Origin: Alicycliphilus denitrificans K601 | GTDB taxonomy: Bacteria; Pseudomonadota; Gammaproteobacteria; Burkholderiales; Burkholderiaceae_C | Assembly: GCF_000204645.1 (NCBI RefSeq) | Contig: NC_015422.1 | Coordinates: 1 to 64,000 of the forward strand | Direction: 5' to 3' | Length of the DNA stretch: 64,000 nucleotides | Shown: positions 10,394 through 18,717 of the stretch, in pieces | How the letters are laid out: each line of letters begins with the position of its first letter | How positions within the stretch are numbered: position 1 is the stretch's first letter | Made by a program: the position numbers and the translations under genes | Notes under the pieces: generated by a model | Seen by the model: the letters and a program-made list of their open reading frames with translations, nothing else | Database searches by the model: none | Told to the model about the DNA's origin: nothing

Positions 10394-10465
10394 CTTTGCC
10401 GCCGCCGAACTCGGGGCCGGGCGGCAGGCGCCGGCCATGACGCTCCCTTGCCACCACATGGCACC

Positions 10466-10879
10466 ATGAGATCCCCCATCGCCATCGTCGACGTCGATCG
10501 CCCCGACACCTGGACCCGCTACCGCGCCGGCCTGTGCAACAGCTGCGCGGCCAACTGCTGCACCATGCCGCTGGAGGTGCAGCTGCCCGACCTTGTGCGG
10601 CTGGGGCTGGTCGATCCGTTCGAGGCGGAGCATGTCGCACCGAAGCTGATCGCCAGGCGGCTGCTCAAGGCCAGGCTCGTGGACCACTACAGCCCCAGGC
10701 ACGGGCTCTTCACCATGGCGCGGCGCGCCGATGGGGACTGCGGCTTTCTGGACGCCGCGACCCGGCTGTGCACGGTGTACGAGCGGCGGCCCGAGACCTG
10801 CCGCCTGCATCCGCAGACGAAGAGCCCCAGGCCAGGGTATTGCGCCTATGGGGCGAGGACATTGCAGCGCCGCGGTTGA
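10466..10879 (+). CDS. YkgJ-family cysteine-cluster protein
   Basis: The 137-residue product has the Cys pattern of the YkgJ (CxxCxxxCC) family: CNSCAANCC near residue 21, then DCGFLD and LCTVYERRPETCRLHP. These proteins are thought to bind a metal or Fe-S cluster; their role is unknown. The frame is open further upstream to 10379, but those codons lie partly in the transposon end, so ATG 10466 is used. Before the island inserted, this gene would have been the direct neighbour of gyrB. Confidence 0.75.
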   Translation: MRSPIAIVDVDRPDTWTRYRAGLCNSCAANCCTMPLEVQLPDLVRLGLVDPFEAEHVAPKLIARRLLKARLVDHYSPRHGLFTMARRADGDCGFLDAATRLCTVYERRPETCRLHPQTKSPRPGYCAYGARTLQRRG

Positions 10880-10903
10880 ACGCCCGCGGCATGCCCGTCG
10901 CCG

Positions 10904-12097
10904 CTATCCGGGCCGGGGCGCCTGCCTGATCACGCCCCGCTCCAGCAGAAGCGCGATCTGCTCCTGCGACAGGCCGGCCTCTCCCAGCACCTGCAGGGTG
11001 CTCTGGCCGATCTCCTGCGGCCGCAGGCGGTAGCTGGCCGGCGTGCGGCTGAACTTGATCGGCGAGGCCACGGAGCGGAAGCCCTCCACCTCGGCCACCA
11101 TGCCGCGGTGCGCCGTGTGCGGGTGGGCCAGCGCCTCGACCACGTTCTGGATCACACCACAGGGCACGCCCACCGCCACCAGCTTCTGGAACAGCGTCTG
11201 CGCGTCGAAGCTGCTGAAGGCGCTTTGCAAATCCTTCTTGAGTTCGAAGCGGTGCACGGCGCGCTGGGCGTTCGTGGCATAGCGCTCGTCCTCAGCCAGG
11301 TGCGCATGGCCCACGGCCTCGCACAGGCGCTGGAACTGGCCGTTGTTGCCCACGGCCAGGTAGATGGGCTCGGTGGCGGTGGCGTAGGTGTCGTAGGGCG
11401 CGATGTTGGGATGCCCGTTGCCCGAGCGCTGCGGCGCGCGCCCGGTGAACAGGGTGTTGATGGAGTGCGGGTACAGCGAGAAGAGCGCGCTGTCGAACAG
11501 TGCCGACTCCACCGACTGGCCCCGGCCGCTGCGCTCGCGCTCGTGCAGCGCCATCAGGATGCCGATGACGGCGTTGAGTCCCGTGGTCACGTCCACGATG
11601 GGCACGCCCATGCGCGTGGCCACGCCCTCGGGGTCGCCATTGATGCTCATCAGGCCGCTGAGCGCCTGCACCGCCGCGTCGTAGCCCGGCAGCCCGCCCA
11701 GCGGGCCGGTGGCGCCGAAACCGGTCACGCGGCAGTGGATCAGGCGCGGGAAGCGCTCGCGCAGCACCTCGTCGTAGCCCATGCCCCAGCGCTCCAGCGT
11801 GCCGACCTTGAAGTTCTCTATCAGCACGTCGGCGTCCTGCAGCAGGCGCATCACCACGTCGCGCCCCTCGGGCGCGGCCAGGTCCACGCACACGGTGCGC
11901 TTGTTGCGGTTGATGCCGGCGAAGTACGAGGCCATGCCGGCATCGTTGAACGGCGGCCCCCAGGTGCGGGTCTCGTCGCCTGCGGGGCCCTCGACCTTGA
12001 CGACGTCCGCCCCGTGATCGCCCAGGATCTGCGCACACAGCGGACCGCCCAGCACGCGCGACAGGTCCACCACCTTCAAACCATCCAATGACGCCAT
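10904..12097 (-). CDS. CaiB/BaiF family (class III) CoA transferase
   Basis: The 397-residue product matches the family length and layout. An N-terminal Rossmann-like CoA-binding part (LKVVDLSRVLGGPLCAQILGDHGADVVKVE) leads to GYDAAVQALSGLMS and a likely catalytic Asp in VPIVDVTTG. The C-terminal part is VGVPCGVIQNV. Such enzymes move CoA between acyl-CoA and a free acid through an enzyme anhydride. It is the second gene after the enoyl-CoA hydratase. GGAGG before its ATG overlaps the hydratase stop, so the two are translationally linked. It probably activates an acid of the neighbouring terpenoid pathway; the exact substrate is unknown. Confidence 0.85.
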   Translation of the reverse strand: MASLDGLKVVDLSRVLGGPLCAQILGDHGADVVKVEGPAGDETRTWGPPFNDAGMASYFAGINRNKRTVCVDLAAPEGRDVVMRLLQDADVLIENFKVGTLERWGMGYDEVLRERFPRLIHCRVTGFGATGPLGGLPGYDAAVQALSGLMSINGDPEGVATRMGVPIVDVTTGLNAVIGILMALHERERSGRGQSVESALFDSALFSLYPHSINTLFTGRAPQRSGNGHPNIAPYDTYATATEPIYLAVGNNGQFQRLCEAVGHAHLAEDERYATNAQRAVHRFELKKDLQSAFSSFDAQTLFQKLVAVGVPCGVIQNVVEALAHPHTAHRGMVAEVEGFRSVASPIKFSRTPASYRLRPQEIGQSTLQVLGEAGLSQEQIALLLERGVIRQAPRPG

Positions 12098-12106
12098 TGC
12101 GGCCTC

Positions 12107-12964
12107 CTATGCAAGATCCAGTGCCGACAGCTCGCCGGCCTCATTCCAGCGGGCGGGCCGCTTTTCGCGGGCGGCGCTCACGCCCTCCATCGCCTCCGAG
12201 CGCATCTGGCCGGCGAACAGCTCCGCGGCCTCGTCCAGGTAGCCCTGCAGCGCGCCGCTGGCCTGCAGCGGCGCCACGGGCAGCCGGCCCAGCATGCGCT
12301 TGGTGCAGGCCGAGGCCTGCGGCGCCGTGGCCACGACGGATTCCAGCACCTGCCGCGTGAGCGCGCCCAGCGCCTGGTGCGAGTCGGCCACGTAGTCCAG
12401 CAGGCCGATGCGGTGGGCCTCGGCCGCGTCGATGCGCCGCCCGGTCAGCACCAGCCGCCGGGCCGCGGGCAGGCCCAGGCGCGCCGCGACGAACGGCAGG
12501 ATCTGCCCAGGCACCAGGCCGATCGCGGCCTCGGGAAAGCCGAACCTGGCCTCGGGCGATCCGACAGCGATGTCCACCGCGCAGGCCAGGCCCGCGCCGC
12601 CGCCCATGGCCGCGCCCTGGACGCAGGCCACGGTCACCTGCGGCACGTTCACCAGCTGCGTCAGGAACTCGCCATAGCGGCGGTTGCCGGCGGCGATGGG
12701 GTCGCGCCCGTCGGGCCCCGCCGCGGCAGCCAGCCTGTCGCCCAGGTTGCCCAGGTTGCCCCCGGCGCTGAACGCAGGGCCCGCGGCCGTCAGCAGGATG
12801 ACGCGCACCCCGCTCTGGCCGGACGCCTCGCCCACCGCTGCGGACAATGCCTGCACCATCTCCGCCCCCAGAGGGTTGCGGGCATCGCCGCGGTTGAGAT
12901 GGATGCGGGCCACCGGCCCCACGCGGGATGCGAGCACCCAGGCTTCGCTGTCTTCTGCTTGCAT
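12107..12964 (-). CDS. Enoyl-CoA hydratase/isomerase family protein
   Basis: The 285-residue product has the crotonase fold signatures: an oxyanion-hole strand (GPAFSAGGNLGNLG) and VQGAAMGGGAGLACAVDIAVGS, followed by ARFGFPEAAIGLVPG. ATG 12964 is chosen because GAGG lies 6 bases before it; a TTG six codons earlier is less likely. It heads a two-gene operon with the CoA transferase and is divergent from the LysR gene. In acyclic-terpene degradation a hydratase (AtuE) hydrates isohexenylglutaconyl-CoA. This gene is a candidate by location, but sequence alone cannot separate it from other crotonases. Confidence 0.8.
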   Translation of the reverse strand: MQAEDSEAWVLASRVGPVARIHLNRGDARNPLGAEMVQALSAAVGEASGQSGVRVILLTAAGPAFSAGGNLGNLGDRLAAAAGPDGRDPIAAGNRRYGEFLTQLVNVPQVTVACVQGAAMGGGAGLACAVDIAVGSPEARFGFPEAAIGLVPGQILPFVAARLGLPAARRLVLTGRRIDAAEAHRIGLLDYVADSHQALGALTRQVLESVVATAPQASACTKRMLGRLPVAPLQASGALQGYLDEAAELFAGQMRSEAMEGVSAAREKRPARWNEAGELSALDLA

Positions 12965-13005
12965 CGAAAACCTCTTTCCCAAAGAGCTACCTACAATGGC
13001 CGCGC

Positions 13006-13860
13006 ATGAGCAAGGGCATGCGCAACCTCGATATCGGCCTGCTGCGCACCTTCGTGGCGGTGGCGGAGCGCGAGAGCTTCACCAACGCCGCCGAGAAGGT
13101 CTACCGCACGCAGGCGGCGGTGTCCCAGCAGATGCAGAAGCTCGAATCCGTGCTGGGCTGCGCGCTGTTCGAGCGCGTGGGCCGGCGCAAGAAGCTGACC
13201 GTGGAGGGCGTGCGGCTGCTGGAATACGCGCGGCGCATGGTCGGCCTCAACGACGAGGCCTACCGCGTCATCACCCAGCAGGCGGCCACCCAGCCCGTGA
13301 AGATCGGCGCCTGCGCCGACGCCGTGGACACCCTGCTGCCCGCCTACCTGGAGATCTGCGCTGAGAACTTCCCCAACCTGAGCATCGACATCCAGGTCGG
13401 CCGCAGCCGCTGGCTCGCGTCGGCGCTGCGCAAGGGCGACATCGACCTGATGCTGGACATCACCCCGCACCCCGAGTTCGCGCACACGGTGCTGCGCACC
13501 TCGCCCGTGGCCTGGATCGCCGGAGCGCGCTACCACCCGCAGGCCGGCGCCTCGGTGCCGCTGATCCTGATGGAGGCGGCCTGCCCTTTCCGCAGCAGCA
13601 TGGTGCAGGCGCTGACCGAGGCCGGCATCCCCTGGCACGCGGCCTTCGAGACATCGACCCTGGCCGGCGTGCGCGCCGCGCTGCGCGCGGGGCTGGGCGT
13701 CACGGCGCGCGCCGTGGAGATGCTGGCGCCCGACCTGCGCGTGCTCGACCCGCAGGCCCGCCTGCCGGCGCTGCCGCCGATCAGCTTCTGCCTGTACTGG
13801 CGCGCCGACGCCAGCCATGAAAGCGCGATGAAGGTCCGCCATCTCATTGCACCCCATTAG
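13006..13860 (+). CDS. LysR-family transcriptional regulator
   Basis: The 284-residue product has the LysR winged helix at about residues 10-65 (LLRTFVAVAERESFTNAAEKV, QAAVSQQMQKLE) and a substrate-binding domain. ATG 13006 is chosen as the N terminus typical of the family; ATG 13018 is possible. It is divergent from the enoyl-CoA hydratase with only 41 bp between them, the classic layout for a LysR protein controlling its neighbour. Its 3' end overlaps the convergent tctC gene by 4 bp. Known atu clusters use a TetR repressor (AtuR), so a LysR here is a variant arrangement. Confidence 0.85.
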   Translation: MSKGMRNLDIGLLRTFVAVAERESFTNAAEKVYRTQAAVSQQMQKLESVLGCALFERVGRRKKLTVEGVRLLEYARRMVGLNDEAYRVITQQAATQPVKIGACADAVDTLLPAYLEICAENFPNLSIDIQVGRSRWLASALRKGDIDLMLDITPHPEFAHTVLRTSPVAWIAGARYHPQAGASVPLILMEAACPFRSSMVQALTEAGIPWHAAFETSTLAGVRAALRAGLGVTARAVEMLAPDLRVLDPQARLPALPPISFCLYWRADASHESAMKVRHLIAPH

Positions 13861-14879
13861 GGCTGCTGCATCCCGGCTTCGATGATGATCCGGCCCCAGT
13901 CCCTGGTGTCGCGTGCCTGCAGGTGCAGCAAGTGCTCGGGCGAGACCGGCGTGGGCACCAGGCCCTTCTTGACGAGGAAGTCCTGCCCCGCGGGCGATTC
14001 CAGCGCCTCGCCGATCCAGCGCGACAACGCGGCCGACACGGGCTGCGGCGTGGTGGCCCTGGCGCTCCAGATCGCGATCCAGGAGCTGACGTCGAAGTCG
14101 GGATAGCCCAGCTCGGCCACGGTGGGCACGTCCGGCAGGCTGGCGATGCGCTTGCTGCTCGACAGCGCGAGCGCCCGCACCGTGCCGGCCTTGATCTGCG
14201 GCAGCGCCGTCAGCATGTCGCAGAAGTAGTAGTCGAACTGGCCGCCGATCAGGTCCGTCATGGCCTGGGCGCTGCTCTTGTAGGGCACGTTCACCGCGTT
14301 GATCCTGGTGAGCTGCTTGAAGCGCTCGCCCGCGATGCGCCCGCCCACGTTGGCGCTGGCGAACGACAGGGTCTGTCCGTCCTTGCGGGCCCAGGCCAGG
14401 AAGTCCGCGGCCGTGGTCTGCGCGATGCGCTTGGGGTTGACCAGCATTGCGTACGGCGTATTGGCCATGGTGGCCAGCGGCGTGAAGTCCTTGTCCGGGT
14501 CGTAGGCCAGCTTCTTGTATATCGTGGCGTTGGCCGCATGGGTGGACGAGCCCGACACCAGCAGGTTGTAGGCATCGGTCGGCGCGCGCACCACGGCCTC
14601 GGCCGCGATGTTGCCGTCCGCGCCGGGGCGGTTCTCCACGATCACCGGCTTGCCGCCGCGCTGGGCGATGGCGTCGCCCACGTAGCGCGCAATGGCGTCC
14701 GACGCGCCGCCCGCCCCATAGGCGACGATGATGCGCACCTGCTTGTCGAGCCTGAAGTCTGCGGCGCCCGCGCCCTGGGCCAGGGCGGGCAGGCCCGCCG
14801 CCATGCCCAACCCCATGGCGCCCGCGCTGCGCAGCAGTTCGCGGCGTGACAACCGGGACTCGTGATTCAGTATCTGCAT
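13857..14879 (-). CDS. TctC/Bug-family solute-binding protein with Tat signal
   Basis: The 340-residue product is a periplasmic tripartite-tricarboxylate (Bug) binding protein, with VRIIVAYGAGGASDAIAR, GKPVIVENRPGADGNIAAE and a C-terminal LPDVPTVAELG. The N terminus SRRELLRSAGAMGLG is a twin-arginine motif followed by a hydrophobic stretch and ALAQG cleavage site, so export is probably by Tat. It is the last gene of the atuC-atuD-atuF-atuA operon and probably binds a substrate or intermediate of that pathway. No TctA/TctB partners are in the window, which is common for Bug proteins. Confidence 0.85.
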   Translation of the reverse strand: MQILNHESRLSRRELLRSAGAMGLGMAAGLPALAQGAGAADFRLDKQVRIIVAYGAGGASDAIARYVGDAIAQRGGKPVIVENRPGADGNIAAEAVVRAPTDAYNLLVSGSSTHAANATIYKKLAYDPDKDFTPLATMANTPYAMLVNPKRIAQTTAADFLAWARKDGQTLSFASANVGGRIAGERFKQLTRINAVNVPYKSSAQAMTDLIGGQFDYYFCDMLTALPQIKAGTVRALALSSSKRIASLPDVPTVAELGYPDFDVSSWIAIWSARATTPQPVSAALSRWIGEALESPAGQDFLVKKGLVPTPVSPEHLLHLQARDTRDWGRIIIEAGMQQP

Positions 14880-14913
14880 GGTCTGTCTCCTTGGTATCGC
14901 TATGGAAAGACGC

Positions 14914-16686
14914 TCAGGGCGCCAGGTCTTCGGGGCAATCGATCTCCATGTCCAGCAGCATCTGCGCGTAGCACTTGCCCAGCGGGTCCGAGCGCAGGCT
15001 GCACGAGCCGCCGCCGCCCAGCGCGCGGCGCAGCACGAAGTTGAAGGCGCCCAGGCCCGGCAGCTCGTAGCGCTGCACCGGCCCCTGCACCAGGTGGGCG
15101 AAGTACTGAAGCACCCGCTCGGCGGTGAGCTGCCCGCGCAGCACCGGCAGCCATTTCGGATCGCGGGCCATCAGGCCGATGTTGGCGTCGTCGCCCTTGT
15201 CGCCGCTGCGGCCGTGTGCGATGCGGCCCAGCGCGATGCGCACCGTGGGGCCGCTGGCAGCGGCGCCTGCGGCCGTGGCCTCGGGCGGATTGGGCGCGGC
15301 CGGCGCCGCCGCGGCATCGGCCGCTTCGACCGCCGCCGGCGCTTCGTCCGGCGCGGCCTGCACCTGCACCGCAACCGCCGCCTTGGGCAGCAGGAACGAG
15401 GCGGTGCGGATGATGCTCTGCACGTCGGAGCGGCCGCCGAAATGGCTGCGCGTGCCCGGCCCCATCGAGGTGCCGGCGGAAGAGGCCTCTTTCTGCAGGA
15501 AGGCCAGCGCGCGCCTGTCGCGGTGCCGGGCGGCGATGCGCAGCACGATCTCGCGGCTGTCGGCCACGCGCCGGTGCGGTCCGTACATGGATTCGGCGCC
15601 CAGCAGCTCGACCAGGGTGTCCTCGTAGTCGGCGAAGCCCGCCGCCTGCATCTGCCGGCGCGTGCGTGCCAGCAGCGCGTCGGCCGTGCGCTGCGCCTTG
15701 GCCAGCGCGCGCTGGCCGCGGATGGCCATCATGATGGCGATGTGCCAGCCCTGCTGGTAGGTGGCCGTGACCTTGTAGCGGCCGCCGGGCGCGCGGCCGC
15801 GCGCACCCTGCACGCGTACGCGCCCTCCGTCCAGGTCGGTGATCGCGACCTGCGTGAAGTCGCACACCACGTCGGGCAGCTCGTAGGCCGCGGGGTCGCC
15901 GATCTCGTACAGCAGCTGCTCGCCCACCGTCTGCCGCGTGACCAGCCCGCCCGCGCCCTCGGGCTGCGACAGCTCGAAGCTGCCGTCGGCCTGCAGCCGC
16001 ACCAGCGGGTAGCCGATGTCGGCCCAGTCGGGCACCTGCTCCCAGTCGGTGAACAGGCCGCCCGTGGCCTGCGCGCCGCATTCCACCAGATGGCCCGCGA
16101 GGCTGGCCTGGGCGAGCCGGTCGTAGTCCGTCATGCGCCAGCCGAACTCATGGATGGCGATGCCCAGCAGCGAGGCGCTGTCCACGCAGCGGCCCGTGAC
16201 CACGATGTCGGCGCCCGCAGCCAGCGCCTGCGCGACGGGCGCCGCGCCCAGGTAGGCGTTGGCCGACATCAATGCGGGCAGGTCCGCCGTGGCCTCGTCG
16301 CCCCAGGGCTCGAACCGGGGCTGCAGGTCCAGCACGTCGTCGCCGGTGACGATGGCCACCTTCAGGTCCACGCCCTGCTCGCGCGCCAGCGCCAGGATGG
16401 CGTCGCGGCAGCCCGCGGGGTTCAGGCCGCCGGCGTTGGAGACCAGGCGCACGCCCTTGGCCTTGATCTCGCGCAGGTGCGGTCCGACGGCGGCGGTGAC
16501 GAAGTCCGTCGCGTAGCCCAGCTCCGGCGCGCGCAGCCGGGCGCGCTGCAGGATGGACATGGTGGTCTCGGCCAGATAGTCGAACACCAGGTACTGCAGC
16601 CCGGGCTGGCGCAGCAGCTGCGGCACGGCGATCTGCGAGTCGCCCCAGAAGCCGGAGGCGCCTCCGATCAGAACGGTTTGATTCAT
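14914..16686 (-). CDS. atuA: Acyclic terpene utilisation protein AtuA-like
   Basis: The 590-residue product begins VLIGGASGFWGDS and has GVRLVSNAGGLNP and VTGRCVDSASLLG, typical of the AtuA (DUF1446) domain over the first 450 residues. An Ala/Pro-rich linker (about 430-470) leads to a C-terminal small domain with HGRSGDKGDDANIGL. In Pseudomonas, AtuA is required for growth on citronellol and geraniol; its reaction is not established. Its start overlaps the biotin-carboxylase gene by 4 bp. The AtuA domain and the C-terminal domain are separate proteins in some species, so this is the fused form. Confidence 0.8.
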   Translation of the reverse strand: MNQTVLIGGASGFWGDSQIAVPQLLRQPGLQYLVFDYLAETTMSILQRARLRAPELGYATDFVTAAVGPHLREIKAKGVRLVSNAGGLNPAGCRDAILALAREQGVDLKVAIVTGDDVLDLQPRFEPWGDEATADLPALMSANAYLGAAPVAQALAAGADIVVTGRCVDSASLLGIAIHEFGWRMTDYDRLAQASLAGHLVECGAQATGGLFTDWEQVPDWADIGYPLVRLQADGSFELSQPEGAGGLVTRQTVGEQLLYEIGDPAAYELPDVVCDFTQVAITDLDGGRVRVQGARGRAPGGRYKVTATYQQGWHIAIMMAIRGQRALAKAQRTADALLARTRRQMQAAGFADYEDTLVELLGAESMYGPHRRVADSREIVLRIAARHRDRRALAFLQKEASSAGTSMGPGTRSHFGGRSDVQSIIRTASFLLPKAAVAVQVQAAPDEAPAAVEAADAAAAPAAPNPPEATAAGAAASGPTVRIALGRIAHGRSGDKGDDANIGLMARDPKWLPVLRGQLTAERVLQYFAHLVQGPVQRYELPGLGAFNFVLRRALGGGGSCSLRSDPLGKCYAQMLLDMEIDCPEDLAP

Positions 16687-18701
16687 GGCGTCTCCTTCTC
16701 CTCTTCACTGTCCACTTCCAGGACGGCCTGGCCGGCGTCGAGCTGCTGGCCCTCGCCCACGTGCAGCCGCGCGATGCGGCCCGCGCAGGGCGCGGCCAGC
16801 GGCATTTCCATCTTCATGGACTCGATGACGACCAGCGGATCGCCCTGCGCCACGCTCTGCCCCTCGCCTGCGAGCACCGCGATCACGCGGCCGCTCATGG
16901 GCGCGCGCAGCAGGCCGCTGCCCTGCCGGGCGCCGGCGGCCTCGAAGCGCTCGACGCGCTCGAAGACGAAGGCGTCGGCGCCGTCCTGCACCCACAGCCG
17001 GCCCGCGGCCTCCTGCCAGCACGCCAGCTCGCGGTAGATGCCGTCGATGGCCAGCCCCAGGCGGGCGCCGCCTGCCTCGTCGTGCCAGCGCAGATGGGCT
17101 ATCTGCCAACTGGATGCCTGCGCATCCTCGGCTGCTGCCTTGCCCGGCGCACGTTCGCTGCACTGCAGCACCAGGCCCGCGGCACCGGACGCCAGCGTGC
17201 ATTGCACGGCCTTGCCGTCGGCGCCGGCGGTGGCGTCGCGCAGCCACAGCGAGCGCCCGCCCAGGCGCTCCGCCGGCCCGGCCATGGCGGTCTTCACCGC
17301 GCCGCCCAGCACCAGCGCCGCCGCGGCCAGCGCGTGCGCCGAGGGCGCGCGCCGCCAGAACGGCTGCTGCAGGTCCTCTTGCGCCAGGAAGTCCGTGGTC
17401 ACCTGGCCTTGCGCGAAGCGCGGGTGCCGCAGGCAGCGCGCCAGGAACCCCAGGTTGGTGCGCACGCCCAGCGCCGTGGTGCGCTCGCAGGCGCGCGCCA
17501 GCTGGGCGATGCAGGCCTCACGGCTCTCGCCCCAGGCCATGAGCTTGGCGACCATCGAGTCGTAGAACGGGCTGATCGCCATGCCGCTCGCCAGCGCGCT
17601 GTCGGTGCGGATGCCGGCGGGCGCTTGCCACTCGCCCACGGTGCCCACCTGCGGCAAAAATCCGGCCCAGGGGTCTTCGGCGCACAGGCGCAGCTCGATC
17701 GCGTGGCCCTTGAGCCGTACGTCCTGCTGGCCGAAGGTCAGGGCCTCGCCCTGGGCCACGCGGATCTGCTGCTCCACCAGGTCCAGCCCCGTGACCAGCT
17801 CGGTCACGCCGTGCTCCACCTGCAGGCGGGTGTTCATCTCCATGAAGTAGAAGCGCTTCTGGTCGTCGAGCAGAAACTCCAGCGTGCCCACGCCGGTGTA
17901 GCCGATGGCCTCGCAGGCCTGGCGCGCCACCTGGCCCATGGCCTCGCGCAGTGGGGCATCGACCGCGGGCGAAGGCGCCTCCTCGATCAGCTTCTGGAAG
18001 CGCCGCTGCGTGGAGCAATCGCGCTCGCCCAGGTGCAGGCAGCGGCCGTGCTCGTCGCACAGCACCTGCACCTCGATGTGGCGGCCACGCTCGATCGCGC
18101 GCTCGATGATGATCTCGCCGGAGCCGAAGGCGCCCGCCGCCTCGGACTGCGCCTGGCGGAACATCTCGGCCAGGTCGCCCGCCTCGCGCACCACGCGCAT
18201 GCCGCGCCCGCCGCCACCGGCCGCGGCCTTGAGGATGACCGGAAAGCCGATGCGCCGCGCCGCCGCGGCGATCTGCTCCTGCGTGGCGCAGCCCTGCTCG
18301 CCCGGCACCGTGGGCACGCCCGCGGCCTGCATGGCCTGCTTGGCCTGGGCCTTGTTGCCCATCAGCGCGATCACCCGCGCCGAGGGGCCGACGAAGACCA
18401 GGCCCGCATCGGCCACGGCCTGCGCGAACTCGGCGTTCTCGGACAGAAAGCCGTAGCCCGGGTGGATGGCCTGGGCGCCGGTGCGGCGGCAGGCCTCGAT
18501 CAGCGCGGCGCCGTTGCGGTAGCTCTGGTCGGCCGGCGTGGGGCCTATGTGCACGGCCATGTCCGCCGCGCGCACGTGCGGGCCGTGCGCGTCGGCGTCG
18601 GAATACACGGCCACCGTGCGCAGGCCCATGCGCCGCGCAGTGCGCAGAATGCGCAGGGCGATCTCGCCCCGGTTGGCCACGAGCAGCGTGTCGAAACGCA
18701 T
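16683..18701 (-). CDS. atuF: Biotin-dependent acyl-CoA carboxylase alpha subunit (probable geranyl-CoA carboxylase)
   Basis: The 672-residue product has an N-terminal biotin carboxylase with LVANRGEIALRILRTA, the ATP-grasp glycine loop (KAAAGGGGRGMRVV) and EMNTRLQVEHGVTELVTG. A linker domain follows, then a C-terminal biotinyl domain with the biotinylated Lys in ESMKMEM near residue 635. It carboxylates biotin and pairs with the beta subunit encoded at 20013. AtuA- and AtuD-like neighbours point to geranyl-CoA rather than methylcrotonyl-CoA, though both remain possible. It overlaps atuA by 4 bp. Confidence 0.85.
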   Translation of the reverse strand: MRFDTLLVANRGEIALRILRTARRMGLRTVAVYSDADAHGPHVRAADMAVHIGPTPADQSYRNGAALIEACRRTGAQAIHPGYGFLSENAEFAQAVADAGLVFVGPSARVIALMGNKAQAKQAMQAAGVPTVPGEQGCATQEQIAAAARRIGFPVILKAAAGGGGRGMRVVREAGDLAEMFRQAQSEAAGAFGSGEIIIERAIERGRHIEVQVLCDEHGRCLHLGERDCSTQRRFQKLIEEAPSPAVDAPLREAMGQVARQACEAIGYTGVGTLEFLLDDQKRFYFMEMNTRLQVEHGVTELVTGLDLVEQQIRVAQGEALTFGQQDVRLKGHAIELRLCAEDPWAGFLPQVGTVGEWQAPAGIRTDSALASGMAISPFYDSMVAKLMAWGESREACIAQLARACERTTALGVRTNLGFLARCLRHPRFAQGQVTTDFLAQEDLQQPFWRRAPSAHALAAAALVLGGAVKTAMAGPAERLGGRSLWLRDATAGADGKAVQCTLASGAAGLVLQCSERAPGKAAAEDAQASSWQIAHLRWHDEAGGARLGLAIDGIYRELACWQEAAGRLWVQDGADAFVFERVERFEAAGARQGSGLLRAPMSGRVIAVLAGEGQSVAQGDPLVVIESMKMEMPLAAPCAGRIARLHVGEGQQLDAGQAVLEVDSEEEKETP

Positions 18702-18717
18702 CGTGCGTCCTCCCCGC

